The notes: generated by a model from the sequence alone, not told the origin. Shown: positions 13,775 to 25,000, numbered from the stretch's first letter. The stretch is DNA of 64,000 nt from Tetmemena sp. SeJ-2015 (GCA_027382625.1 JAJKFJ010022785.1:221590-285589); one strand, 5' to 3'. Program-made: numbers and translations.

Positions 13775-14381
13775 ACTTATAATTATTGAAGAGTTGATTT
13801 ACAGAGCATGCCTCATAAACATTTTCGTAGAAGCTAACATAATGAGTCTCAATAAATGCATTAACCAAAAAATGTATTATATATGTATAGAAACAGAGGA
13901 CACATGAAGGATATGAGATAGAAACTACTTCTGTCAGCTTTTGTTTAAGACATTTTACACTCAACTGTTCGGTGTTTATGCAGGCTACATATACGTTAAT
14001 ACTGGCTCACTCTGGGCTGCAATCGCTCTTCATTCCTTATAAATAGGTATCTCATTGATAAATTAATTTTCGGATTTCCAGCTCTCTCAAACCTATTCGA
14101 TTAAGAATTCTCACTCACAAGGAGATAGAGTAAGTAAAGAGACAACTACTTATAAGGATTAAGATATTCCTAATAGCTCAAACTATGTTTGCTTTCTGTG
14201 ATTCTAATTAGTTTTTATAGTCGTTGGGTATCTATACCTGGTAGGAGTGGTGATATTTTTTAACTTGATAGGAAACTTTATTAATCCTAGTCTATACGAT
14301 TCCTGGTTGATTAATCACTATCAAATTATTATCACTCAAATTATTTTGATAAACAATAAGAGAAATAATCTTTATCATTGA
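13775..14381 (+). CDS. RCE1: CAAX prenyl protease 2 (RCE1-like), C-terminal half only
   Basis: RCE1 is an ER membrane protease that removes the -aaX tripeptide from prenylated proteins. The frame IIEELIYRACLINIF matches the conserved EE-x3-R motif; LFKTFYTQLFGVYAGYIY and VNTGSLWAAIALHS match the next helices and the catalytic His region; FIVVGYLYLVGVVIFF and NPSLYDSW match the last helix and tail, ending at TGA 14379-14381. The family has about 150 residues before the EExxR motif, yet the previous gene ends only ~75 bp upstream, so the N-terminal half is not in its expected place. The usual FCN after the second His is also missing where an AT-rich insert (about 14040-14075) interrupts the gene. 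The missing parts may be MDSs located elsewhere. Family assignment is fairly secure; completeness is not. Confidence 0.65.
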
Positions 14382-14530
14382 TTAATATATTGGTCATTTT
14401 TTGTAAATGAGTATTTTTATATCTTGCAGTATTATCTTTAAACTTAAAAAAAATTAATTTAGGTATTTTAAATAATATACCGTAAGTTTATTTTATAAAT
14501 TGAAAAGGAAGTGAGTGATAATAATATAAA

Positions 14531-16522
14531 ATGAAATTTAATAAGCTTTAAACAGATAATCTTTAAAATTACCAGTCCTCTCTCCAAAACAAAGTCAACT
14601 CCTCCAATCTAGACAGTTTATATTATAAGAATTTGTATGTTAAAGACTCTCCATAGTCCCCTGAAGATTAATTTGACACAAACTCTAATAAACAAATCGA
14701 CATCGGTAGCTTGAACAACAACCTAGAATAAATACAAGACATTAATATGAGGACATCGCCAAATTAAAAACAAGAAGAAGAAGGGTAACATGAAAAAAAT
14801 GGAGAAAGGATCGATGAAGAGCCATCTTTGATATTACACTTCGCTTCTTTCGCCACTCTCTTTGCTACTTAAATATGCTGGTATTCTCCTTTCGCAGCCT
14901 CAAAATAAATTTCAAATGCATTTGGTCTCAAGTACATCGAACTCAACATAGTATCCTACTATATAAACTTGGCCATTATGGCAGTGCTCTCTATTCCATT
15001 TGCGAAAATCATGATCAACCGACCATCCTTCGATTAGAGGATAACAATCATTTATTAAAATGGTATTTATTTTAAATCATAGCTTAGGCGTTGAGTTTGA
15101 TAGGGTGTACTCTGAGAGCGATATCTGTGGCAGGTGGTGAGTATGGAACATTCTGGGTTTTCGGTTTGGGCTAAGCACTTATCGGAATCGCCTTAGTTCC
15201 CCTCTTGCTTCATGCTCTCCGAATAGCTCAGAATAAATCAGTATCGCTCATTAAACTCTACCTGATTAATCTGATAGTGCTGTCTCAGTTAGGAGGAATA
15301 TTCTTCACTCAGTTTCTCTATTAAGCCATCTTCACTAGAGACGACTCCTTCTTCTACAACTACTAAACTACTCATTCAAAGATAGTAGGCTAAACTAAAT
15401 TGCGTAAAACATTTAATAAAATGGAGTGAATTTTATTTACATGATGGTGCAAGCATTCATACTGATTGTAGCAGGTGTGTCTAGGCAGATTATCGAGAAG
15501 AAATATTCTCCACAAATTTAACCTCAAAATTTACAGATGAGATCTCTATATATATATATTAAGTTTTATTTCATTATCCGAAAGCAGCAACTAACCATCT
15601 CTATTCAAATAAGAACTGAAATAAGGAACTAACTGGCTACTTTTATTTGCTTTTGGATTCATTAACGCAGGATTCTTTCTCTAATACATGAAATGGAACC
15701 ACATTGTCAACTAATTCTGCTTTACTCAGGTAAGTCTTATTATCATTTAAAATGCTAAAGATTAAGAATTTAAATTTCCCTTATAAATTAAAAAAAATAT
15801 TCTTTTCTGCAATCCTATTTCTCACCCTATATAAATTAATTCAATCTTTATTTAACTCAGATTAATTCTTTAATTACCTATCTCTCTTTATAAGGAGTTT
15901 TTATTGAAATTTCTAAAGATAAAATTAAATTTAGTTTTTTCTTGTAATAATCCTATTTATCTGTTTTTAGAGTGACTCTGAATTCTTCTGTAACTTGTTT
16001 ATTTTTGGGGCTCTTGTAAGTTGCTGCACCTACTAGCACTTTGAATTTTTTCACTCGAGGTACACAAAGCTATCATTGGCAGTCTATATAATCCTCTTAC
16101 TTGGAAGTAAGCAAAATCTAGGATTATATTGTATTAGGCTTGGGGGCAATGACTGGAACTTTGACAAAAGCAAACCAGAGTCTCACTACCTTCCTTGCAT
16201 TCTGTATAGGCTATTTTGTCGGCATTTGGTATAACCTAGTCTGAACATCGGTTCAAACGTCATTCAAAAGAGGAACCAGGAATTGAATCCTAGTGAATAA
16301 AAATAATTATTCTTTAAATCTTAATAAAAGGGCATACTATACACTTATTCTATGTTGCTAACGATGGGAGGAGCAATGGGTGCAGCAATTACAGCAGTTG
16401 GAGATAAGATTCACTACATGAACAGGGATATAACCACTTTCATTTATGTAGCAGAGGGAATAGTTGCAGGCGTCTTTATTATAGCCTATGTGTTGCTTAT
16501 GATATTGACAAGATATAAATGA
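14531..16522 (+). CDS. Major facilitator transporter, FLVCR/SLC49-like
   Basis: A long polar N-terminal tail (MKFNKLQTDNLQNYQSS..., ATG at 14531) precedes many hydrophobic segments: SLILHFASFATLFATQICWY, IVSYYINLAIMAVLSIPFAK, the GTFWVFGLGQALIGIALVPLL stretch, LLLFAFGFINAGFFLQYM, and a final helix VAGVFIIAYVLLMIL ending at TGA 16520-16522. The arrangement ILHF...W..F..........IN..S...N......IPFAK resembles the first two helices of the FLVCR/DIRC2 (SLC49) group of MFS carriers; that subfamily call is inference. Frame breaks near 15130, 15430, 15540-15590, 15740-16010 and 16270-16330 are introns or IESs. Predicted location is a cell or vacuolar membrane; substrate unknown. It converges with the Sfi1-like gene, with 54 bp between them. 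Confidence 0.55.
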
Positions 16523-16576
16523 AAGGAAGTTAGTTAACTAAGTTTAATAAGTCAAATTTATAATTTTAAGTCTCAC

Positions 16577-17626
16577 TCAAACATTTGCTCTCTTGCTTTT
16601 CTGTTTATTAATCTAACTCATCTTGTTTTCCTTGGACACTTTTGGTTTTGCCATTATGCTGTCTTAATTCGTCTTCTTTTGATTATCTTTGCCAGACTTG
16701 CTTATTTTCTAAGTAGTGTTGAAAGAGGATACTGATGAAGAACTAAGCATGCTCCTATTTAGAGTGCCTTGAGACTCAATCATTTTCTATTCGTAGATGA
16801 AGGTACTTAACTTTTGAGTTCTATCTTCAAAATATTGTTCCTCGTCTACTCTACTGTAGGAATCTCCCATATAGTTCCTCTCTTCTTCTATTGAATTGTG
16901 CATCATCCTTGATTCTAACTCACGATAATAATTATCTTCTAATCTCTTTATCTCATCATCATAATCTATTCCACTAGCAAAAATATCTCTCGTTAAACCT
17001 TTCCTGACCGTTTCCTGCTCCTTTTAGCCAATACTTTAGCTGCTTGACTGATTTATTATGGTCTACTTGAGTATACTCACTCTGTTAGTCCATAATGTAA
17101 GACTCTATTTCGAAAGGTTAAATTTTGAATTGCTTTATTTTACCTGATTGAGAGTACTGATATCTATTTTGTATCTTATTGAGTTTTACAAAGACAGACC
17201 ACTGATATAGCACCATCTGTGCGAGCTCAGAGTTTTTCTTAGTCTTGAAATTCTCTATCAGCCAATTCTTCTTCAAACTATCAAAAGCCCTCAACTACAG
17301 TTTCTGGTAATAGAAAAGCCTTTAATCTTCAACTCCTATATTTAAGATAATTAAAGATATTTATGTATCTTACGCTTAAAGTTTGCTTTCTCATTTAAAC
17401 TTAGCACTTGTAAATGAATAATGAGGCTACTGCTTTCTTAAGAAGCCCATTTTCGTAATGAGCCTAGAAATAATAAGAATATACCTTATTAATTAATCTC
17501 ATCTCTTGCTCGCTGAATCGCTCTTTGTTGCTATCAAAGAGAGAAGCACTTTTCTTTTGAGTTCAATTAAATTAATTTAAGACACTACTCTATGAATCTA
17601 GAGCTATCTGAAGCACTTAACATCAT
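16577..17626 (-). CDS. Sfi1-like repeat protein
   Basis: Sfi1 proteins bind centrin through repeats with spaced Trp/Phe residues at centrosomes and basal bodies. Here the segment LRAFDSLKKNWLIENF followed by MVLYQWSVFVKLNK shows two such repeat cores about 25-30 residues apart. The N-terminus is read from an ATG at 17626 (MMLSASDSS...), and the C-terminal third is Ser/Lys-rich, ending at TGA 16577-16579. A probable 21-nt GT-AG intron interrupts INK/AHYENG near 17465-17490, and another break lies at about 17550. The gene ends tail-to-tail with the MFS gene and starts 97 bp from the 3' end of the aminotransferase gene. Ciliates have many Sfi1/centrin fibres, which fits; with only two clear repeats the call is moderate. 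Confidence 0.5.
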
Positions 17627-17722
17627 CCTAGATTTCAAAGTCTTTATTCTATATAAATTATTCGATATAATCTTTATCTAAATATTGATATTTAATATTA
17701 GCCTCAATCAAGCCTATAAATT

Positions 17723-18370
17723 TCATTTAAGGAATTCTATGAGTCTGACTCTGAAGTCAAAGAAAGAGTCCTTGGCCATGAATATGTATATTCTGAAGAA
17801 CCCGTTACTGAAGAAGCACCAAGAGGGCAGAACCAGCACAGACTGCTCGTTGAAAAGTTGGATTACAAAGTCTTAATCGTCCTTGACCCCTTCCAGTTCT
17901 TCAGTGAGGATTCTTATCATCATGAACATCCAGCACTTGTTTTAATAGGCTTGATTCCACGAATCCCACTCAGACCCTCGTACACTAGTGCAGCCATTTC
18001 TGATAGTCTCTTGTTAATGGCATTGTAGTAGTTTAAAGGAAAAATTATATCATTATTTTCATTAGAATAGTTTTCATCGTAGCATTCAAAAAGCTTGGGC
18101 AGGGCGTATTGGATCAAGGAGCAAGGAGGGAAGATCATCTTCTAGAAATTGTCTAGGTGCTCAAGCACTTTATCGAAAAATCCATGGCGATTGTAAACAA
18201 TCACCCAACCCACACGCCATCCAGGCAGCAAACAAGTCTTTGACAGTGAATTTATGCTCTATAATTGAAATAAGACCCTATATAAAACTTACAATAATTG
18301 GAGTGTGCGAATCTATCTGCCCAAAAGGAATGAACTCAATAAATAATGCATAACTTTATGGATAGACTAT
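17723..18370 (-). other. Aminotransferase MDS 10
   Basis: Starts at pointer TTATGGATAGACTAT (18356-18370) with IVYPQSYALF, crosses a 34-nt intron (18259-18292), carries the PLP lysine and runs to the stop codon. A one-base frame conflict occurs near 17925 in the GCxFMM region. Confidence 0.8.
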
Positions 18371-21300
18371 AAGTATCTTGAGAAATTGATTCTTCATCTG
18401 CAAGAATGGGCAGCTTATACTTGTTGGCAATATCGACTATTTTCTGCTGATGCTCTCTAGTCCAGACAGAGCTGCAAGTTACTCGCACCTTAACTTTTTA
18501 GATGCTCTAGATCGATCTCCCATTATGAATTAATCACACACAGAAGATTATACTGTCTTAGGCTCAATTCCCAGGTTATGGCAGAAATGTCCAATTTCAA
18601 GATTAGCTTAATTCTTTTAAGCTTAGCCAAAATAGAAATTTCTTCAAGAGTCTGCTCTATGTTGAATCTGTTATCTGATCCTCCGTTTACTATCTCCAGA
18701 TTCTTATGAGCAGCTGTCCCTAAAGACATATTCTCTCCTCTGTTATAGCACCAGTAGAGTTCTCAGCTAAACTGAAATGCTCCACCTCTTTTCTTAGTTT
18801 GCCCATGAAGCTGATCTCTGCAGGATTAATAGTCACATTCAGTGAGGTTTCCAACAATGAGCAGACAGATTAGTTCAAGTTAGGTAAGAATTCTTTAGAC
18901 GGCTGTTTATTATTGAAACCTGTTTAGAAGCCCGAGCTAATAAAGTTCAATAATAGGATAGTAATGAAACTGTACTAAAAGTCGGTTGAGAAATGATGGA
19001 AAATAGAAGTTGTAGACCCTCTTTTAAATTTGTTGAGATTTAGAAGATACTCCTTCTTCTCCCTCATCCGAACAGATAAGATATTCTTGCAGGATAAAAT
19101 AAAGTAAGAAAGTAATCTAAACTTGATATGCTTTGCCGATTTATAAAGCTTAATCTGCGCAACCTGCGATAACTTTTCATCTGATTCTGAGCCCTCGGAT
19201 TTCTCACTAGTAGATGTGGTGACAAAGAATATGTGGTAGTATTCGCTGCTCATTTTTTGGGAGGTAGAAAGTTCAAAATCTTCCGCAGCTTGTTTCTCAC
19301 ATTCAAATCAAGCTCTGAAGTCACAACTACTCCCTCATAATTGCTAATCTATAAGAAGTTATTACAGAATGATATAGATATCAGAGTCACTAATTTAACA
19401 TTATAGAATGAAAAATGTTACTTTGCAGAAAATGGATTGTGTCTATTTCAGATATTGAAAATTGTGATGATGATTGAGTTGAGAGAGCAGAAACTTGGCG
19501 GCAGATTTTTGCTTTAGGATCTCATCGTCAACATTTGCAATTTTCGAGATGGACTGTATGTCTTCATCTTTCACAAATAGGTAATCATTTGGGTTGCTAA
19601 TTTTAGAAATTTGATTCAAGATCTGTACTCGCTGTCCAGATGCAGATAGCTTGAGTGCTGTCAAGAGATTGGTTAAATCACTGCCATAAGCTAGTAGGCT
19701 TGCTCTTTTTCCTTTATTATATAGCAAACGATATTTTAAGAGAATTAAATATTAGGAATGAACTCTTATCCTGGATAGACTGGCTATAAATATTTTTGTT
19801 ATAATGATGATGCCTCAAGAGCACCTTGATGATGAGTGTAGCCATTATGTACTCCTCTTTTAATTACATCAATAACTGCTTGGTCGTATCCTACTGGCTG
19901 CTCATACCCATTTTCTTTCTTAGGATCTCTAACAATTGATTATAAAATGTTTTATTTCACACTAGTTTGTTTGGAGGGTACAAACTATTGAATGAGTTGA
20001 TATCAATATTATTGTCCTCATAAGTTTGAGCCAATTCAGCGAGATCGATATCAGAGCATTGAAGGTTAAATTATATTTGGGTATAAAATGGCTGTGATTC
20101 CTAGGATGGCTATTGATGGCTATTTTGGCCACCATTCAGTTCTGAAAATTAGATAGTCTGTACAGATTAAGCTGCCTCTCTTAAGAACTCAGTCAGCTTT
20201 TGGCTGTTCACAATGTACAACTTATTTAAAAAAATTATTACTCACTACTTATTGTCTGTGAGGTCAACCTGATTCTACTTATCCTCTACTTGAGTTGAGA
20301 ATTTAAAATATTTTAAATATGTAGTCAATGTATATAAACAACAAAAATGTTCAAAAATTAATCTACTCATTGATATCTCAAATATTATCATAAAAAAAAT
20401 ATCTTATTCATTATTTTAATATCTTATTTTATATGATAATATTAACAGTTAAATAGCGATTCCGCAAAAATAGTTCAAATATACTTTGGCTTAAAATTTT
20501 CAGTCTCTTTATAAACCAATTATACATTAAATTAAAATAGAATGGAATTATAAACAAGGTATACCTCTTCTCAAGGAATTCTATGAGATACAAAATAGTA
20601 TCATCTTATTATGGATAGACTATTCCATAGTAGACCTCATCTGCAAGTTAAGAATTGACTCTACTATCTATTTAATGCTGCAAGGGTTGGATGGATTAAC
20701 AACATAGATTCCTCTGGTCTTGCTATCAATCAAGCTCTCTAGATGCTTTGAAATTCTCCCAGTCTTATTCAGGCTACATCAAATTAAAAGTATTGATGCT
20801 TACCAGAAGATTTATAGATAGTTGATTATGGCAGAGAGTGACAGCTAATGGGAAAGTAGGGTTAGGAACAAGGATATTGTCTCCTCTGTTGCAAAGAACT
20901 GACACAGCTGCGAACATGGCTCCGTGACAGGCGAAAGTCAAGAACACCTCTCTAGCTGTGAAGGGATAGTCTGGGTGTGAGTATCTAAAGTTAAATGATA
21001 AGGGAGATATCTTTTCTTACTTATCGACAATTGCTTGTCTTGCCTCAAGAGCATATAATTTTAAAACTGATTAGGATCTCCTAGAGCAAGGTTGATTACA
21101 GTCTTTCCATTCCTAACTGCCTCCATGGGATTGAACTTCACCACCTCGAACACAAAGTAAGGCATAGGTTGCTTAACACCAGTTTATATATTCAAACAAA
21201 CTGTGCCTCTTCCCAAGTCATAAGGCTCCTATCCTACAGAGGCTCAGCGAAGGCTTGTGGAGTAATAAGATCCTCATCTTCTGAAGCAGATGAAAATTTG

Positions 21301-21639
21301 GTGCCGTCAAGGTTGGAGCGAGATCTTGGAGAGTTGGCCTCACTTCCTCCCTTGCTTACATTGTTTCCCATGAAGGGTCTGACTGTAAAGTTATGAGAGC
21401 TTCTCAAGTTCTTGGTGCTGGAACCTCTCGGCCCATTCTTCTTGATTATAAAAAGAGGCTCAAAGTTCGAAGTCTTCAACAAGTCTTCAAACTTCTTCTA
21501 GCAAACTCTTCTCCTTGAGTCTCTAAGAGGCTGCACTTGGCAGTTGAATATGTTCAACAAAGTTGGCCAATCCTACACCTAACCAAGTCTAGAGCGCTCC
21601 TCATTCACAAGCTTAGCCAAAATTAAATATGCAATCCAT
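17723..21639 (-). CDS. Tyrosine-aminotransferase-like PLP enzyme, odd-even scrambled germline gene
   Basis: Class I PLP aminotransferase moving an amino group from tyrosine or a related amino acid to a 2-oxo acid. Ten MDSs lie in two clusters: odd ones in 21639-20609, even ones in 19929-17723. Joined through their pointers they encode, in order, VINLALGDP, NGYTHHQGALEA, GDNILVPNPTFPLAVTL, YNLLPEQDWE, VVNPSNPC, LADEVYYG, the PLP-lysine motif SLSKTCLLPGWRVGW and a C-terminal FFRIYIF Arg motif, ending at TGA 17723-17725. A ~170-residue Ser-rich N-terminal extension (about 21630-21180) precedes the catalytic domain. GT-AG introns lie at 20985-21020, 20774-20803 and 18259-18292; a small IES lies at 21223-21245. 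Two one-base frame conflicts remain, in MDS 4 and near 17925. The start at 21639 is tentative. Confidence 0.85.
18394..18478 (-). other. Aminotransferase MDS 8
   Basis: Encodes CSSVWTREHQQKIVDIANKY then KLPILADE. Pointers GCTGCAAG (18471-18478) and TCATCTGCAAG (18394-18404). Confidence 0.85.
18499..18522 (-). other. Aminotransferase MDS 6 (24 bp)
   Basis: Very small MDS encoding WEIDLEHL. Pointers TCTCCCA (18516-18522) and TAGATGCT (18499-18506) make up most of it. Confidence 0.8.
18541..18585 (-). other. Aminotransferase MDS 4
   Basis: Forty-five bases encoding CHNLGIEPK and YNLL. Pointers TTATGGCAGA (18576-18585) and CAGAAGATT (18541-18549). The two halves are one base out of frame with each other, unexplained. 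Confidence 0.75.
18597..20310 (-). CDS. Unrecognised protein, interleaved with the scrambled aminotransferase
   Basis: Minus-strand frames flank aminotransferase MDS 2 on both sides. The upstream part (about 20310-19940) reads FLREAAQSVQTIQFSELNGG and ends SFNSLYPPNKLV; the middle (19730-19440) reads KGKRASLLAYGSDLTNLLTA; then NYEGVVVTSELDLNVRNKLR; the last frame (from 19255) opens MSSEYYHIFFVTTSTSEKSE and stays open about 210 codons to TGA 18597-18599, only 11 bp above aminotransferase MDS 4. MDS 2 is also open in this gene's direction in another frame, so whether those bases belong to both genes or to one is unresolved. No domain recognised; frame shifts near 19725, 19440 and 19260 mark unplaced IESs. 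Confidence 0.5.
19811..19929 (-). other. Aminotransferase MDS 2
   Basis: Encodes DP-KKENGYEQPVGYDQ through NGYTHHQGALEA. Bounded by pointer TTAGGATCTC (19920-19929, to MDS 1) and the 13-bp pointer TGCCTCAAGAGCA (19811-19823, to MDS 3). It lies inside the unrecognised interleaved gene. Confidence 0.85.
20609..20647 (-). other. Aminotransferase MDS 9
   Basis: Thirty-nine bases encoding LADEVYYGIVYP. Pointers TCATCTGCAAG (20637-20647) and the 15-bp TTATGGATAGACTAT (20609-20623). Confidence 0.85.
20677..20747 (-). other. Aminotransferase MDS 7
   Basis: Encodes HLESLIDSKTRGIYVVNPSN then PCS. Pointers TAGATGCT (20740-20747) and GCTGCAAG (20677-20684). Confidence 0.85.
20755..20812 (-). other. Aminotransferase MDS 5
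   Basis: Contains pointer CAGAAGATT (20804-20812), a 30-nt GT-AG intron (20774-20803) and PEQDWE, ending in pointer TCTCCCA (20755-20761). Confidence 0.8.
20826..21053 (-). other. Aminotransferase MDS 3
   Basis: Encodes ALEARQAIVDK, an intron (20985-21020), then YSHPDYPFTAREVF through LAVTLCH. Pointers: TGCCTCAAGAGCA (21041-21053) and TTATGGCAGA (20826-20835). Confidence 0.85.
21071..21639 (-). other. Aminotransferase MDS 1
   Basis: Encodes the N-terminal extension and the start of the catalytic domain up to LALGDP. Ends in pointer TTAGGATCTC (21071-21080), which recurs at 19920-19929. Confidence 0.8.
21223..21245 (-). other. IES, 17 bp, pointer AGGCTC
   Basis: AGGCTC at 21223-21228 and 21240-21245. 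Excision joins QAFAEP to YDLGRGTVCLN within MDS 1 and links the N-terminal extension in frame to the catalytic domain. Confidence 0.8.
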
Positions 21640-22019
21640 TATAAATTGAATAAAACATATGAAGGTTATTAATTTTTGGCTCTTTTTCCTTCCATAGTAA
21701 TTGGAGATTTGATTTACGGTTTTAGGGTGGGTAGCTAAATAGTCTAATAAGTTCAATTTAAATTATTAAATTCTGAGAAGTTAATTTTATAATCGAATAA
21801 GAGGTGATAGTCCCTCTCCCCACAATTAGTCGCATACACTCCCAAAAACAATTAGAAGACAGGCACAATTTACTACGATTTATTTTCCAATTCTCTTACT
21901 TACAATAAATTGTAAGCCTATTTATCAAGAATAAACCCATGCACTTTAAATAGTCTTATTAAAATTTCTTAATCGAAACCACAAATTTATAATCCAAAAT
22001 AAATCCACAATATCTACTT
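21640..22019. other. Spacer, no gene seen
   Basis: AT-rich region between the start of the aminotransferase and the stop of the ankyrin/DHHC-type gene. No convincing frame on either strand. Confidence 0.5.
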
Positions 22020-25000
22020 TCAACTAAAGCTACTGAAATCTGTTCTATGGGACATCTAAAGATTTTGATAATCGATTTCGCCCTCTGCTCCACCACCATC
22101 TCGTGCCTTCTTATAAACTTTAACTCCACTCTACTTGCTTAATTTTTAACTGCCTGGCATCCTTCCGAATATAAGGAAGAACGCCAGATTCTTAATCAAT
22201 TGCCAGAGTGAAAACTGTCTCTGCAGGAAATGATTTTTCTTTTACTTTTTCTATTGCGGTTTCTTCTTGTTTTTGCTCTTTTTATTATGTTTGTGTTTAT
22301 GTTTTTTATTACTCTTAGTTTTTAACTTATTCTTCTGCTTCATTTGACTTGTTAACTTTGAGACTCTCTCCTCATCTTCACTGCTCTCACCAGTTTGTTA
22401 CTTCTACTCCTCATCATCATCGTCATCTTCATCTTCTGAACTGTGGGGAGTTGCAGATTCCAAATCAGAATCCTCACTGTCGAACACTTCATCAACTGCC
22501 TTGATAGAGAAACAGTGCTTGTACAGCCATATCCTATTCAGTTAAAGGAGAGTCAGTTCTCTCGATACAGCCACAGTCATGGAGACTATGTCATCTAGCA
22601 GAATTACTAGGTACACTAACATACTGCTGTTGTACAAGAAAAGTAGTTTAGTCCTCTCAAACATCAGCTCATACGTCTCTATGCACTAGTACAAGTAAAC
22701 TTATTTAATCAATACAGCTAGTAAGCAATTTTAACACATAGATTTGTATTCATTAACTAATTATAAATTCTATGATTATAGAATGTGTGTTTAGGAAGAA
22801 GATTTGCAGAGAGTAGAAGCGTAGCTGGACACCATCAACATCAAATAGAGCAGGATAAGAAACATGTTCAGCAAATTGAATAAGTAGTAACTCCGAGCAT
22901 TGCCACTCCCTATGCAACGGTTGAAGAATCTACTATGCTTCTGTCTATAATTCACACACTAACCACAGTCAAATTAACTAAAACTATTTAATTATTAGAT
23001 ACATTTATTATGAGTGTTTGCAGTGCTCTGTTTATTTAGTCCTCACAATTAGGCATTCTTAAAATTTATGAGTAAACAGAAATTGATTCAGAGCAAAAGC
23101 GAGTGCTTAGCTCTTCAATCTTCTTAAACTGCTAGCCCTCAATAAGGTAGAGTATCTGACCTATCAAGTTGGTATCTCTATCTCTGTAAATGTTCTTCTT
23201 CTCCACTCCTCCAAAGTCCAGTCTGTAGAAGTAGCATAAGTTCAGGCCTTGAAATAGAAGAGCCATGTGGAAGAACATAAGACAATTTAATACTTTTAAA
23301 TTTGTCTATTTGGAATAAGTATAGTTGAGTTGCTACTGCTTGAGAAAGATGTATCAGCGTAGAGCCAGTGCAGCAGATATAGTGATAGATAGAAAGCTAT
23401 CAACACCCAGTGATTGTACCGTGTGCTGATCTTGATTGTGAAGTAGCGGTAGATTTCTTTCACAAATATCATAGACCACCTGAAATTGTTCACCAGAGCA
23501 ATTAAGTTCTCCTTGAAATCAGCCTCAGTCGAAAATATTGCATCATAAAATAGTGTAATGCTAAAGTAGTAATTATGCATTCACTAAAATCCTGTTCTCA
23601 TACTTAGTGTAGATCTTGAGAAGCGAAGAGTCAGCTTGGCAATACCTATAAATTTATAGAATCATAAATAATTTGAGTTAATTTTTATTCTATAGACTGT
23701 GTCTTTAACAGTTTCTCCATTCTAATCTTTGAGTGTGATGTTGCATCCACTCTTCAAGAGAAACTTGAGCATTTCTGAATTTTGATTCTACACAGTCAGA
23801 TAAATTGGTGTTTGCCCCATGTTATTCAAACGATCGATGTCAAAGTAAAGAAAGTTGTCAGATATTGAGGCTTATGAGGAAGCTGAGGTAACTGTCGACT
23901 ATCTTCTGGCTTAATTGTCTTTCTGCTCCTCGTCTTAACGGTATTAACTTATCTCAAAGTTTAAAATGATTATATAGAATTAAATACTAAGTTAGAGTCC
24001 TCGCTAGATTGTTCTGAGTAGATGTGCTTCAATATCCTAGCTATATGGATAGCGTTTGATTTAGCCGCCAGATGAAGGATGGTGTTTCCTTGAATATCTA
24101 TGGTCTTCAAATCGCAGCCTTGCTTGAAATGCAGCTGCGTGAATATGGATAATTGACTACTCTGCACAGAGTTCAATAAAGGAGTCATTAGTGCGTTGTC
24201 TCTTGCATCTCTTTGACAAATAGGTTGGTTTGAAAGGTATGCAGCTGCTGAAAGCTCTCCACTCATGCAAGCCACATGGAGAGGAGTCTGCGCTCGGTAA
24301 TCAGTAGAGTTTACATCTGCATTAAACAGTTCCACAAGAGCTCTTAGAGCCTTAGTCTTTCCGAAATAGCTTGCATAATGCATCAGCTTTAAACCCTGAC
24401 TCTAGTCAATCACTTATTCCACTTTTATTTATCTCTTCGCAAGAAGGCAAATAGCGGGAAGGAACGAACCTCCCATTACAGTTTAAGAAAAGTCAAAGGC
24501 TTTAACTCATCATAAGCAATAACAAATATGCTAAAAGTTGTATCTTGGCTGAATTGTTGTTTCCTTCCTCCTCAGCTTAAATTTATCTCGCAAGTGACCT
24601 CTCTTTCATCTTTTTCATCTGGTTCATAACTTAACCCAGATTTACTCCTTCATCTTAAGCTTTCTTCATTATCATTCTCATCCTCTATCACTTCAATCTC
24701 TTCCTCCTCACTACTATCTTTTTATCTTGAGCTCTTCTTCTTACCCTAACTTGCATTCTTTGAGTGCTGGCTTGATCTCCTGTTACTCTTATAGGCAGTA
24801 TTTCTATTCTACTTAAAATCATCTGCAGCATAATAGACTTTATCAGGATCTGAGTTTCTTCTGGGATGCTTTACTTAAGACTTATTACTACCAGACATGA
24901 GTTGAGCCTCTGAGAGTGGCTTAGGAGTTGCACTTATTTTTTTCCCATGATATGGTTAAGAATCTAAGTCGATTAGCTAATGATGATGATCTTAAGTCTG

